Assembly: GCA_036924085.1 (NCBI GenBank) | Contig: JAVGWX010000018.1 | Span: forward strand, 20,139,464-20,203,463 | DNA length: 64,000 nucleotides | From: Ariolimax columbianus | Lineage: Eukaryota > Mollusca > Gastropoda > Stylommatophora > Arionidae | Reading direction: 5' to 3' | Shown: positions 43,035 through 52,820 of the stretch, piece by piece | How the letters are laid out: every line of letters begins with the position of its first letter | Position numbering within the stretch: the first letter of the stretch is position 1 | The notes under the pieces: generated by a model | The model's input: the letters and a program-made list of their open reading frames with translations, nothing else | Told to the model about the DNA's origin: nothing | Databases searched by the model: none | Program-made: the position numbers and the translations under genes

Positions 43035-43180
43035 TCGTTTCGGATCGTACAGGATATCGAAATATTATGTCGTTTCTTTGCTCTCTGGGTGACTCTGAGC
43101 ATCTCAGCATCTGTGTTGCGCAAGTTCCACACTTCGCATATGTAGATAGTTGCGGGAGTGACCACGAAGTTAAACATGGG
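43035..43180 (-). pseudogene. RTE-like LINE, part upstream of the CR1 insertion
   Basis: The minus strand encodes IYICEVWNLRNTDAEMLRVT, QRAKKRH and TIRNEG. It corresponds to the YGCxVWNLR...RVSQRAMERR...ICNAEIR region of 37315-37760 and joins the 41820-42367 piece. Confidence 0.75.
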
Positions 43181-43254
43181 TGCTCGTGTCGTGTTGTCTT
43201 CCATCTCGTGGCTTAATGGAGTTTTAAAACAAACAAGTTTCTTATCATCGTCTA

Positions 43255-43520
43255 GAGATTTCGTGGTCGATTTTGTGGGTGGTTTTTATCTCTTGGCTTT
43301 TCATTGTCTAAAGATTTCGTGGTCGATTTTGTGGGTGGTTTTTATCTCTTGGCTTTTCATTGTCTAAAGATTTCGTGGTCGATTTTGTGGGTGGTTTTTA
43401 TCTCTTGGCTTTTCATTGTCTAAAGATTTCGTGGTCGATTTTGTGGGTGGTTTTTATCTCTTGGCTTTTCATTGTCTAAAGATTTCGTGGTCGATTTTGT
43501 GGGTGGTTTTTATCTCTTTG
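43255..43520. repeat. 56-bp tandem repeat, about 5 units
   Basis: Units run 'gatttcgtggtcgattttg' to 'cttttcattgtctaaa' and are virtually identical, so recently amplified. 56 is not a multiple of 3. Confidence 0.97.
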
Positions 43521-43782
43521 ATTGCGTAGATATAGGAGTTGACATCTCCGATGGTTTCTTCTCCTACCTTGACGTCCTGCTTTGGTCAGTAAGCGTTTCG
43601 GGGGCATTGTGTTTTACTTGTATTTATATTAAGACCAGCAGCTCTGCTGACCGCATTTCCGCCGCTCAAGAATATACATATCCAATTATAGAAGTCAAGC
43701 ATGTGACAATTCCTCAAATACAGACGTTTAATATTTTGGTTTACAAACCAAAATTAGTTTAAACAAATTACCTTGCTGGAAA

Positions 43783-44965
43783 CGAGGCGTGTTAAAAAAA
43801 AAAATGATCCGACCTTTGAGACGGAAAAATACAATTACTTACCTGGTGGTTTGAAAGAAGAAGAAGAAGAAGAAACCCTAATTCCCTTCAAAGTACCCAC
43901 GTTGGAACTCTACATACTCCTCCCAGTGGTCCTGCTGTTGTTGAAAGCATATCTGGAAAACCTCTTTAGGTCGTCGCATCGCGCATGTACTCTCATGTTT
44001 CAAATCGGGCCCCTTTCAGCTTGGCAAAAATTCCGCAGGGTTGTGCATAACGAGTACGCACCACAAGGTTGCAAATAGTACTACCTGGAGGTCATTCTTC
44101 GCCTTCGTGATGTTGTCCAACGCAAACGATTGGACCTATGGGACCAATTGGACCTATGGGACCTATTGAACCTATGGATAACGGAAACGTGGCATCTCCA
44201 TCAAAACAACGCACCGACGTCCCCGCTCTCCCTACTTTTCACATCTAGTTCAGACTTTCTTGACCAAACACAACCTTCCTCTGGTTCGCCAGGCTCCCTA
44301 TTCTCCCGACATGGCTCCTTGGCTCTTCTTCAAGCTGAAAATTCAGCGGCAAGGGGCCCGAGTTGAATCACCAGAAGGGAGGGATCAAGATGCTGAGCAG
44401 CGCATGAGCTGCAGCGGTCAGTGACCCATAGCTGACTGCTAGCGTCAGGGCCAGCGAACCAGAGCTGCCAAGACCCTTCTACACCTCCACGCGGTGATCC
44501 TGGATAACAGGCTGCAGAAGGGCAGACTGGCTAAGGAGAAGGGATCGAAGAGGGAATGCTAACCCGGTACTCAAAAAATGTTTGCTAAAGTCGGATGTGT
44601 TGGATCGAAAGGTGCAAATATCGCAGCCAAGCTGTAAACTACGACATAACGCATTCCGTTCTCTGGACTACATTCTGCTACTTAAGCCCTTTCAGGGTTT
44701 GGTAGTGGGAGATTGAGAACGAACGAAGAAGAAGACGAAGAAGCTTCACCAGAAGACATGCGAAACGCGACAGCCCAGCTATTTTCCAATCCCAAAGAGG
44801 ACTTCCTCAAATACTTCCAACAATGACGTGGCCGTTGGGAGAAGTGTGTGGAGTCCCAAGTAGAGTACCTATTCAGATGCCTATGCGGTTCAAACCTGCA
44901 GGTGAGTAATTGTATTTTTTCGGCCAAAAATGTGGATACTATTTGAACACACCTCCTGCGTACCA
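43783..44965 (+). pseudogene. mariner element, split by SINE-A
   Basis: The left terminal repeat 'cgaggcgtgtt' near 43790 and the complementary right end 'tgaacacacctcctg' near 44950 bound the element. Plus-strand coding includes WHLHQNNAPT (HDNAP-like), then in another frame VRQAPYSPDMAPWLFFKLK, VESPEDMRNATAQL, and RGRWEKCVESQ-x-EYL. YSPD-AP and the W-KCV ending are mariner hallmarks. The second catalytic Asp (HDNAP) is Asn. SINE-A is inserted within the ESPEDM codons (44378-44745). The N-terminal half is unrecognisable. Confidence 0.85.
44378..44745 (+). mobile_element. SINE-A, full length with TSD
   Basis: Perfect 10-bp duplication, tcaccagaag, at 44368-44377 and 44746-44755. GAA tail with one GAC. 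Inserted in the mariner transposase frame. Confidence 0.94.
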
Positions 44966-45149
44966 TGTTTTTCGCACTCACTAAATTTGATTGGCCAATC
45001 TTCTCTAAACAATATCTCTGTAGCTAGGAATTCATTGAATTAGTTCTAGTTTTAGTTTAGTGTTTGTCGAAGCATCAACGTTATTGCACACAGTTTAACC
45101 CATAACTGCTCTGTTCTTCTCCATTTAAAAAATTAATTAATTAATTATT

Positions 45150-45375
45150 TTTTTCACTTATTCCCCTTATTTCTGTATTCCCCAAGGCGGGTTGCGTTGA
45201 AATGTGTTTTTATTTTGCGCCTGTCGGCCGGATGCATCCGACTTCGGTATGCATTTTTTCTAAGGGTCTGCTTCCTCCTGCAATTTCTAAGAGTTTGCTT
45301 CCCCAGGGTAACGGCCGGTGCTGTGATGGGTTTGTGAGCCGTGTAACCTAACCACTAGCCCACACCGTCCTCATC
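45150..45375 (-). mobile_element. SINE-D
   Basis: Body blocks 'cgcctgtcggccggatgcat', 'gtaagggtctgcttcctcc'-type and 'ggtaacggccggtgctgtga'; the head end is 'ctaaccactagccca'. The B-box region is partly deleted. Confidence 0.82.
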
Positions 45376-45459
45376 TCCATATTTTTTTAAAATAATTTTA
45401 GCACAATGCACAAACTCCGTAGCACCGGCGAGTATTCCGTTATAGATTTGGTAGATTTT

Positions 45460-45690
45460 TAACACAATTTTGAATTTTGTACAGGCATATGACGTAAAGC
45501 CTACCCTTTTCGATTTCCAACTGCCGAGGAATTTTTAATCGCCTGCGACACTGCACAAGGGCATCCGATCTCTATTACACAGAGATCCAGGGAAATACCA
45601 GAAAGTCCACGTGAAAAAAAACTCGGTCTCCACCGTGATCTCAACCCGCGACCTTCAGTTGACAGGATCTACTGTATCTTTAGTGCATCA
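45460..45690 (-). mobile_element. SINE-E, head fragment
   Basis: Contains 'cgatttccaactgccgagg', 'gaaagtccacgtgaaaaaa' and, on the minus strand, a B box near 45650 (GCGGGTTGAGATCACGG). The 3' half is missing. Confidence 0.75.
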
Positions 45691-45709
45691 ATTCGCAAAT
45701 TGGCACTTC

Positions 45710-45990
45710 TACGAGTACTTGGCTCTCTAAGCTGGCATCCTGTACTTGGCTCTCTAAGCTGTCAACCTGTACTTGGCTCTCTGAGCTGTCAACCTGTACT
45801 TGGCTCTCTAAGCTGTCAACCTGTACTTGGCTCTCTAAGCTGTCAATCTGTACTTGGCTCTCTAAGCTGTCAACCTGTACTTGGCTCTCTAAGCTGTCAA
45901 CATGTACTTGGATCTCTTAGCTGTCCACCTGTACTTGGCTCTCTAAGCTGTCAATCTGTACTTGGCTCTCTAAGCTGTCAACCTGTTATA
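45710..45990. repeat. 27-bp minisatellite, about 10 units
   Basis: Unit 'tgtacttggctctctaagc' plus 'tgtcaacc'. Because 27 is a multiple of three it yields an open frame of nine-residue repeats (VLGSLSCQP), which I treat as an artefact. Confidence 0.96.
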
Positions 45991-45994
45991 AATT

Positions 45995-46438
45995 GACTGC
46001 TCGACACGCGCTGGTGCTCTCGTGATGATGCCACAAGAGCACGTGAATCTGACCGTGAAATAATAACAAAAGAATTGAACACATTTTCTGAAGGTCCAAA
46101 AAAGAAAATGACAGCGCGACAGGAACCAAAAGTTCTCGTAATGAAGCTATTTAGCCTGGAGAATATGGAACTCTTGGTTGGTTTGTCTTCTGTAATGGGG
46201 AAGTCTAATTAAATAATCCTAAGATTGCGAAGCACACAGTTTGATCTCCATGAGGCAGTTAAGTTGCTGACGTCATTAGAAAATAACATTTCCAACTTAA
46301 AGGAGAGTCTTGAGAAATTAGAAGAAAAAGGAAAGAACAGAGTGCATCATTTATATTACATCAAGAAACATAAGGGGATGAGCAAGAAAATCGTAGAACT
46401 TAGTATGAATGATGAACTGTTCGAATATAGAAGATTTT
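45995..46438 (+). pseudogene. hAT / ZMYM1-like transposase, middle part
   Basis: Encodes STRWCSRDDATRARESDREI, then QEPKVLVMKLFSLENMELLV, a TAA near 46210, then STQFDLHEAVKLLTSLENNI and EKLEEKGKN. (S/N)TRW-x-x-R-x-(D)A-(T)-A and LQS-x-x-DL-x-x-A-x-LL-x-SL are family landmarks downstream of the 40330-40790 region. Same strand and correct order, with about 5.2 kb of other repeats between. Cut off by SINE-E at 46440. Confidence 0.8.
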
Positions 46439-46439
46439 C

Positions 46440-47170
46440 AGTGGCCTCGAGATAAGGTATCTGCCTCGGGTGCCGGAGGTCGCGGGTTCGAATCCCGGTG
46501 GAGACCGGGATATTTTTCACCTGGATCTTCTGGAAGAAATTTCCCTGATTTCTGGGTAGTGAGATCGGACTCCCATGTTCAGTGTCGAGCACGTTAAAAA
46601 TTCCTTGGCAGTTGGATTTAGAAAAGAGTAGGCTTGACGGCTGCTACCACGATACAATTTAAGTTAAAAATCTATCCGTTATTTATACCTTTCCCTATGT
46701 GGTTTGTTAAGAGCAGCTATAGATGGCGCCTAACTGGCCACGAGTCTACTTAGCTCTAGTGTTTGAATCTATTAAGATAGATTCGCACTGGTTGCATAAG
46801 ACTGTGAACAGAAGAGAGCAGGTCGTGGTCTTCAGACTTCGCACTGGCCACAATAGACTTAGGTACCACCTATTCAACAAATTGAAGATAGGTGGCACTG
46901 ACGAATGCCCGTGTGGTACCGGTAAAATGACCGCTGAACATTTGCTGCAAAACTGCCCGACATACGAGGATCAGAGAGAGCACATGTGGACATCACCAGT
47001 GGCAAAACTAGACAAGCTGTATGGCAGTGTCGACAGCCTCAGTGTGACCGCTGCTGTTTTTCGAAAAAAATAAAGGTTGATGTCTGACTGCGTACGAAGA
47101 AGAAGAAGAAGAAGTATAAGACTCTGTAGAGTCTTCTAAGCCAGTATAAAGAAGTTAAATGAAGTTAAGT
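46440..47170 (+). mobile_element. SINE-E, CR1-tail form, best-preserved head, split by I1
   Basis: The head has a perfect T-arm: CGGGTTCGAATCCCG (46484-46498). The body runs to the 3' hairpin, which is split by I1 copy 5 at 46807-47115. The hairpin's second half and 'cagtataaagaagttaaatg' tail follow at 47116-47165. Confidence 0.88.
46807..47115 (+). mobile_element. I-type LINE 'I1' copy 5, finger and 3' end
   Basis: 309 bp starting at NRREQVVVFRLRTGHNRLRY and carrying the CPCG...EH...C finger and 3' UTR, with (GAA)5-6. Flanks ataagactSTG-type: ataagactgtg at 46796-46806 and ataagactctg at 47116-47126 (10 of 11 identical). Inserted in the 3' hairpin of SINE-E. Confidence 0.93.
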
Positions 47171-47353
47171 TAATAAAAGTTTACTCACCCAACATTGACA
47201 AAATCTTCTTCTTCTTTTCTTCTTCTTCTTCGGTTAACTGATCCACTGCTTCTAGTCCGGTGAGGGTCACTAAGCAGACTGTGCTTTTCAGGCCTTAGCC
47301 GGTCTCCCACAACTTTCGAGCATGATCGCTTCCCCAGGCCAGACTGCTTTTCT

Positions 47354-47850
47354 TAACTTAACTTAACATCTTTTTCCTGGTTTAGAAGACCCTGCAGAGT
47401 CTGTATACAACCAGTTACATTTACATTACCTTGCTCTAAAAGCTATGCGCATTCAGTTTATTCTGAAATGCATTAACTGTCCCTGCCTCCACTACCTCCC
47501 CTGGCAATGCATTCCAAGCAGACACCACTCTCTGACTAAAAAAATATTTCCTAATATCTAATCTGGACCTCTCTTTAGTCAGCTTGTAGCTATGCCCTCG
47601 TGTTATTGTGGGTGGCTGTATTTTAAAAAAAACTTGTTATAGTCTAATTTATCGATTCCTCTGATCATCTTATAAACCTGTATTAAGTCACCACGAATTC
47701 TTCTCTCTTCGAGACACTGTAGGCCGGTTTTTCTGAGTCGTTCCTCATAACTGTAATTCTGGAATCCCACTATCATCTTTGTCGCTCTTTTTTGTATTCT
47801 TTCCAGCATGTTTATATCCCCTCTATGATAAGGACTCCACACCTGTTGGT
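47354..47850 (-). mobile_element. CR1 LINE 3' end
   Basis: The hairpin is at 47370-47415. The minus strand encodes DINMLERIQKRATKMIVGFQ, YSYEERLRKTGLQCLEERRI and RGDLIQVYKMIRG. This is the clearest CR1 C-terminal frame in the window. It ends in a fusion with an unrelated LINE at about 47850. Confidence 0.9.
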
Positions 47851-48175
47851 CTACATAAGAAGGGCTGCCCTGCACGATATGTGATAGTGTTTGCTTGGGT
47901 GCTCCGCAATTGCACATGGCGGTGTATCAAATACCCATTTTTTGGAGGTCTGCATTGTCTCGTTCTGAGTCTAAAGATATTTGTCTGTCCATCTCTGGCA
48001 AGATTGACTATGCTGTAATTTTCTGTCTTGCATGCTTTGAGCTGGTCTCTTTATCACTTCCTCGCGGATCGTTTGATGAGTGTCTTTGCTTCTTTATAGC
48101 TCTCTGAATGGCGAGCCTGCATGCCGCCATTCCTATTGTGAGATCATCTGCCTACTCGTTTTCAAGGATCCCACA
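47851..48175 (-). pseudogene. LINE-type C-terminal sequence
   Basis: The minus strand reads MCNCGAPKQTLSHIVQGSPS. The CxCG...H...C spacing resembles a LINE C-terminal finger with the last Cys replaced. Upstream (higher coordinates) is a Lys/Arg/Glu-rich region. Weak but consistent. Confidence 0.5.
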
Positions 48176-48176
48176 G

Positions 48177-48198
48177 TGGGGGGGGGGGGGGGGGGGGC
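48177..48198. repeat. Poly-G run
   Basis: About 20 consecutive G. A similar run is at 27661-27690. Both may be sequencing or assembly weak points. Confidence 0.9.
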
Positions 48199-48256
48199 GG
48201 AGAGAAGCAATCTGATATATTTGATTTCGTGTGAGATTCTATTTTGTTTAGGGTTT

Positions 48257-48582
48257 GGCTTGGCTTCGTTCATTCTCAATCTCCCATTACCAAACACTGA
48301 AAAGGCTTAAGTATCAGAATGTAGTACAGAGAACGCATTGCACTGTGTCGTAGTTTACAGCTTGACTGCGATATTTGCACCTTTCGGTCCAACACATCCG
48401 ACTTCAGCAAGCACCGGGTTAGCCTTCCCTCTTCGATCCCTCTCCTTAGCCAGTCTGCTCTGCTGCAGCCTGTTATACAGGATCACCGCGTGGAGGTGTA
48501 GAAGGGTCTTGGCAGCTTTGGTTCACTGACCCTGACGCTAGCAGTCAGCCATGAGTCGCTGACCACTGCAGCTCATGCGCTC
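48257..48582 (-). mobile_element. SINE-A with AAGCC tail and TSD
   Basis: Perfect 12-bp duplication, tgtttagggttt, at 48245-48256 and 48583-48594. The tail on this strand reads ggcttggcttcg, i.e. AAGCC repeats rather than GAA. Confidence 0.94.
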
Positions 48583-48594
48583 TGTTTAGGGTTT

Positions 48595-48904
48595 GAGATG
48601 ACTTGGAGAACGCTTATGGAGTCTGTTAAAATTACCGTTTTCTTTGTAGTGCATAATATGAAACATAGACTTTCTCAGTGTCCCTAATGGGAGGATTCCT
48701 TTCCGATGTTTGTTCAGTTGGTAAGGGTGAGCGCCAGCCTAGAATGGGCGTCTTGTATTTATGTACAAATGTGACCTTGGTGACAGTTTTGCTGATGAAT
48801 TTATTGACTATAGAGAATTTATGTGGGGAATCAAGTGAAGCTTTTTTTTAAAGAAGGACAATCGAACTAGCAAATCCGAAAGAAAACATCAACTTCCTGA
48901 AAGG
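48595..48904. other. No recognised feature
   Basis: Flank in which SINE-A inserted. No coding block or family match. Confidence 0.4.
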
Positions 48905-49205
48905 AGAGATCAAACACAATTTTCCTGCGTTGCACTCTTCACGTGCAACTTAATAGTGACTTGAAAGGAATCAAATCTGAACATATTTTAAAGAGCCGGC
49001 TGTGCACACATCCCTGTGAAACTATTGAACACCATCTTTTTGAGTGCCCAGCACTTTGCGGTATTAGGAAAGAGTTTCGTTCTCTGAGGTCAGACAAATG
49101 GAACACCCTGTACATAACTAAACAACATCTCACAAACACTTGCATATACTACTATGTGGCATTGGGCCAAGGGGCAGGAGTTCACATGTTGCTGGATCAA
49201 TAACC
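48905..49205 (+). pseudogene. I-type LINE finger ('I4')
   Basis: Open for 86 codons from 48943: SRLCTHPCETIEHHLFECPA, then RSDKWNTLYITKQHLTNTCI and YYVALGQG. Complete C...C...H...C finger. Same ending as 9840-10187. Confidence 0.8.
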
Positions 49206-49598
49206 AACCGACCAACCAGCAAGTCTTCAATTGCTCTTAGCAAATTTACAATCCTTGTACAAAATGGACTTCAAGAACTATTTCCAAATGCATTTATCTG
49301 TTATCCTATTTATTTTTGCAGTCAATTGTTCTGCCTGGAGAACGGTCATTTTCTGCGCTTCAAGTGTTATAAGCTATCTACGATCCATCGTATATGATGA
49401 TGAACTGAAGAATTTGACATTGATATAGCTTCTATTCGTACAGTTAGATTTTATATTCAGTATTGCCAACAGACGTTCAAACAATATACAGAATAAAATG
49501 AAATCGTAACTACACAATTAAATCAAAAGATATGCACGGTTTTATATTTATATATACCCCCACCCCCTGATCACGAGGCCGGCGGCTTAACCACTTCG
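49206..49598. other. AT-rich, no recognised feature
   Basis: No coding block; ends in a short C-rich run at 49557-49567. Confidence 0.4.
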
Positions 49599-49599
49599 C

Positions 49600-49865
49600 C
49601 ACAGAATCACACCTGCTCACACATCTATGCGAAATCGTTGATCATTATCATCTCTTTGAGTGTCTGGCCCTCAATGATGTAACATGCTTCTTCTTTCGAG
49701 GTCAGATAAGTGGAACATTTTGTGTGTCACTAAACACCAACTAACAAACACGTGTATATACCATCACATGGCATTATGCCGAAGAGCGAGAGCACGATTG
49801 CTAGTGGGCCTTAAACAACAACAGGTTGGACCATGGATTATTGGGCCTGACGGCCTTTATAAATT
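49600..49865 (+). pseudogene. I-type LINE finger ('I4'), second copy
   Basis: Encodes HLCEIVDHYHLFECLAL, a frameshift, then RSDKWNILCVTKHQLTNTCI and YHHMALCRRAR. Ends in an AAC-repeat tail near 49830. Confidence 0.75.
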
Positions 49866-49944
49866 ATAGATAAGAAGAATCAGCACAGAAAATCTCTAAA
49901 TGTCGTGGTAAATGTGGAGCGAGTTAGCCAAGTTAGAGTGTCAT

Positions 49945-50355
49945 TTTAAAAAAACTCAATAATGTGTTTTGATTGAGTGATGATAGGCTAACATGTAAAG
50001 AACATATAAACTGTAATAGATTTATTTTGGTTCAGAAATAAATAGTATCGCTTCTGGAGAAGTTCGTGGTCGAATGGTTTCGATGACTGCCTGCTGACAA
50101 TGAAGGCAGCGGATCGAATCCCTGGTAACATATATGGTTTGTTTTTTCTGTTGGGGTTGAAATAAACAAACAGCCAGCACACATGACGAGAGCAGTGGCG
50201 AAGCGGCCTGTACTCCTCAGTCTAAAAACCCCTCGACTAGCCCAGCAATGGGAAGACAATCCTACGACAAAGCTTATGTTGTACTAAAGTAGTTCTTCTT
50301 CTTCTTCTTATGTGTTCGTTCTGAAAATAACGTTGTTGTATAGCAGTTTTACAGA

Positions 50356-50357
<2 letters not shown>
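49945..50357 (+). repeat. Local duplication, copy 1 (contains tRNA-like SINE-L)
   Basis: About 410 bp co-linear with 51950-52410. It includes a tRNA-like segment (CGTGGTCGAATGGTTTCGAT, then GCGGATCGAATCCCTGG) and the start of a minus-strand SINE-B tail at the same internal position (ttcttcttcttatgtgttcg). The TA microsatellite cuts it off. Confidence 0.85.

Positions 50358-50430
<73 letters not shown>
50358..50430. repeat. TA microsatellite
   Basis: (TA)n of about 70 bp. The mariner foldback starts at its right end, consistent with mariner's TA target preference. Confidence 0.97.
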
Positions 50431-50431
<1 letters not shown>

Positions 50432-51048
50432 GAGGCGTGTTCAAATGAAACCGGACCTAACTGCACCAATTGAACATACGCACGATGACTTCATTTTTGG
50501 TGTGAACGGCACGTACCAACCGTCAAGTTTGCAAAATGTTATAATCCTCCGACTCATACTTTCCTGAGCAGACCGTTGAAAACATGGCGGGTGTGATACT
50601 GAATTTCTAACAGCTGAAGGATGTCGACCAGTTGACATTCATCGCAGAATACAGGCAGTGTATGGTGACAAAAGTGTGTCTGGCCTAGTCTAGGAAGATC
50701 TTTCGATAACTCACGTCCTTCTTTAAACATCGTTGTCCAGTTTTTCAATGTTGTCTTCGACACACTTTTATCACGATACACTGTCTGCATTCTGCGATGA
50801 ATGTCAAATAGTCGACATCCTACAGCTGTTATAAACCGAATCACCGCTCGCTGATCAACTCTGGACGGATCACACCCGCCATGTTTTCAACGGTTTGCTA
50901 AGGAAACTATGCGTCGGAGTATAATGAAATTTTGCAAACTTGACGGTTTGGTATGTGCAGTTTATTCCAGAAGTGACGTCATCATGCGAATCGTACGTAT
51001 GTTCACTTGTTGCAGTTTGGTCCGGTTTCATGTGAACACATACGCCTG
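50431..51048. mobile_element. Palindromic mariner-derived foldback
   Basis: Terminal repeats 'cgaggcgtgttcaaatgaa' (left) and 'ttcatgtgaacacatacgcc' (right) are reverse complements. Both arms (50431-50690 and 50745-51048) contain the same 5' half of a mariner element in opposite orientation. On the minus strand the right arm encodes MIRFITAVGCRLFDIHRRMQ, then SVSKTTLKNWTTMFKEGREL, the first helix-turn-helix of mariner transposases. The left arm lacks ~45 bp. The catalytic core is absent, so it can move only with help. Confidence 0.88.
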
Positions 51049-51049
51049 G

Positions 51050-51760
51050 TACTAATTAATTTTACTGTATGCTTTCTATTTCGTTCAATAATTCTCTTTT
51101 TAAAAAGCTTGTATTTAATTTCCCATGTTCGTTTGCATGGACTTATATTTACCTATTTTAACCAACTTGCCCATAATCTGAGTAGTTGAAATTGTGGACA
51201 CATCCTCCACTGATGTGACCTGTTAATCTAACACAATTTGACGGATCCTGGACCAGTCATACCAAAAGTGTTCACCGAAAAACGTAGTTTTATTTTAATA
51301 TGTACGTTTATATTTAAATATGTCCAATTCCACTCACTAATAGTCTTGTGACCCCTTGTCACCCAGTAGTTTTAGAAAGCTTTGGACCGACGTTCGTGGC
51401 GGGTTTACCCGTTAAGTCGAAGTCCAAAAAAACACATAAATATAAATAATTCTATATCAAAAAACGTAATTTAAAAAAAAATTAATGTTAATTTGTTATC
51501 CATAACATGTCCAAGGCATTTTTCTCTCTTTTGTTGTTGTTGTTGCTACGTGATGTGCTTCGATCTTCTTTATTGTTATCTTCATTTCAAAGATTTCAAT
51601 TCACTCTTCCAACTTTCAGTTCATAGTCAATGTTTTCTCACCATAAGATAATGACGTGTTTTATATACAATTGCTCAAATTGCTCTGAATATAAACCGGT
51701 GCCCGAATGTAGAACAAACACTGCAACTTAATTGGCGTATCGTTAGATTGACTATACCTG
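51050..51760. other. AT-rich, no recognised feature
   Basis: No coding block or family match. Confidence 0.4.
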
Positions 51761-51764
51761 CCAC

Positions 51765-51860
51765 GACGTCAAAATAGTTATGTAGTGGATTACTTTACAC
51801 TCAAACACACCAGGTAATGACAAGGCAGAAAGACTAGCAAAGAAGGGATCAAGATAATAA
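51765..51860 (+). pseudogene. I-type RNase H C-terminal remnant
   Basis: Reads VM*WITLHSNTPGNDKAERLA then KKGSR: the (L)QW-x-(P)SH-x-x-x-x-GN-x-x-AD-LAK-G motif with TAG for CAG, SH degraded to LHS and AD to AE. An (AAC)-rich tail follows. Confidence 0.7.
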
Positions 51861-51949
51861 CAGCCACACACAACAACAACTCGACAAACAACCAAACTTC
51901 TTCTTCTTCTTCTTTTTCTTCCTCGTTCATCTTCAAACATCAACTTCAA

Positions 51950-52312
51950 TGACTTTTTAAAAAATCAATAATGTGTTTTGATCGATTGATGATAGGCTAA
52001 CATGTAAAGAAAAGATCCATTATAATAGATTTCTTTAGGTTCAGAAATAAATAGTATCGCTTCTTAAGAAGCTCGTGGTCGAATGGTTTCGATGTCTGCC
52101 TGCTGACAATGAGGGCAGCGGATCGAATCCCTGGTAACACATATGTTGTTTTTTTCTGTTGGGGGTGAAATAAACAAACAGCCAGCACACGACGTGACGA
52201 CAGCAGTGGCGAAGCGGCCTGTACTCCTCAGTCTTAAAACCCCTCGACTACCCCAGCAATGAGAAGACAGTCCTACGACAAAGCTTATGTTGTACTAAAG
52301 TAGTTCTTCTTC

Positions 52313-52351
<39 letters not shown>

Positions 52352-52410
52352 TGTGTTCGTTCTAAAAATAACGTTGTTGTATCATAGTTTACAGAGTCAG
52401 CTATATTTCG
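51950..52410 (+). repeat. Local duplication, copy 2
   Basis: Co-linear with 49945-50357: same tRNA-like SINE-L at 52070-52135 and the same 'caaagcttatgttgtactaa' before the SINE-B tail. Here the TTC tract is longer and the SINE-B continues to 52560. Confidence 0.85.
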
Positions 52411-52560
52411 GCCCCGACACATTTGGTTTCAGCACGGCAATTTGAAACTTAGTTTACCTTTCCTCTGTACTTCCAATTCTCTCAGATAGACTACACTATT
52501 GCAGCCTGTTTCCAGAGCCGCCACATGGAGGCGGAATGGGGTCTCGTTCAACCCAGTTTA
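52300..52560 (-). mobile_element. SINE-B
   Basis: Long TTC-repeat tail complement, then 'cggccccgacacatttgg', 'gcagcctgtttccagagccg' and 'cacatggaggcggaatgggg'. Inserted in the duplicated segment. Confidence 0.78.
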
Positions 52561-52599
52561 GTTCACACACTAAACTTGAACACAGCAAGTTCAGAAGTA

Positions 52600-52745
52600 A
52601 ACGTTACTAAAATGTATTTCTCCGTCTTCAGAGCGTCTGATTACCGTAATGGTAATGCCTCGCTTTACACAGCGAAGGTACTAGGTTTAACGGCCGTTAT
52701 GGTCAGTTGACTCAGCTGTAAATTGGGTACTTGGCCTACTGTTAG
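52600..52745 (+). mobile_element. tRNA-derived SINE, H-like
   Basis: A-box-like GATTACCGTAATGGTAATGC and decayed B box AGGTACTAGGTTTAACGGC, followed by 'gtcagttgactcagctgtaa' and 'attgggtacttgg', the same central block as SINE-H. Confidence 0.62.
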
Positions 52746-52820
52746 GAAAGGACAAGCAACAAGGATGAGAACTGGAACCCCTAACTAATAAACAAGATGT
52801 GATTTAATACAACGAACTCT

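Noticed and set aside
45700..45996. 98-codon ORF of nine-residue repeats (VLGSLSCQP)
   Set aside because: The 27-bp minisatellite is a multiple of three, so it stays open by arithmetic; no start context or homology.
46455..46510. tRNA gene
   Set aside because: The T-arm is perfect but the acceptor and D arms do not form, and the segment is the head of a dispersed SINE.
50070..50135. tRNA gene in the duplicated segment
   Set aside because: B-box-like sequence present, but the T stem does not pair; treated as a SINE head.
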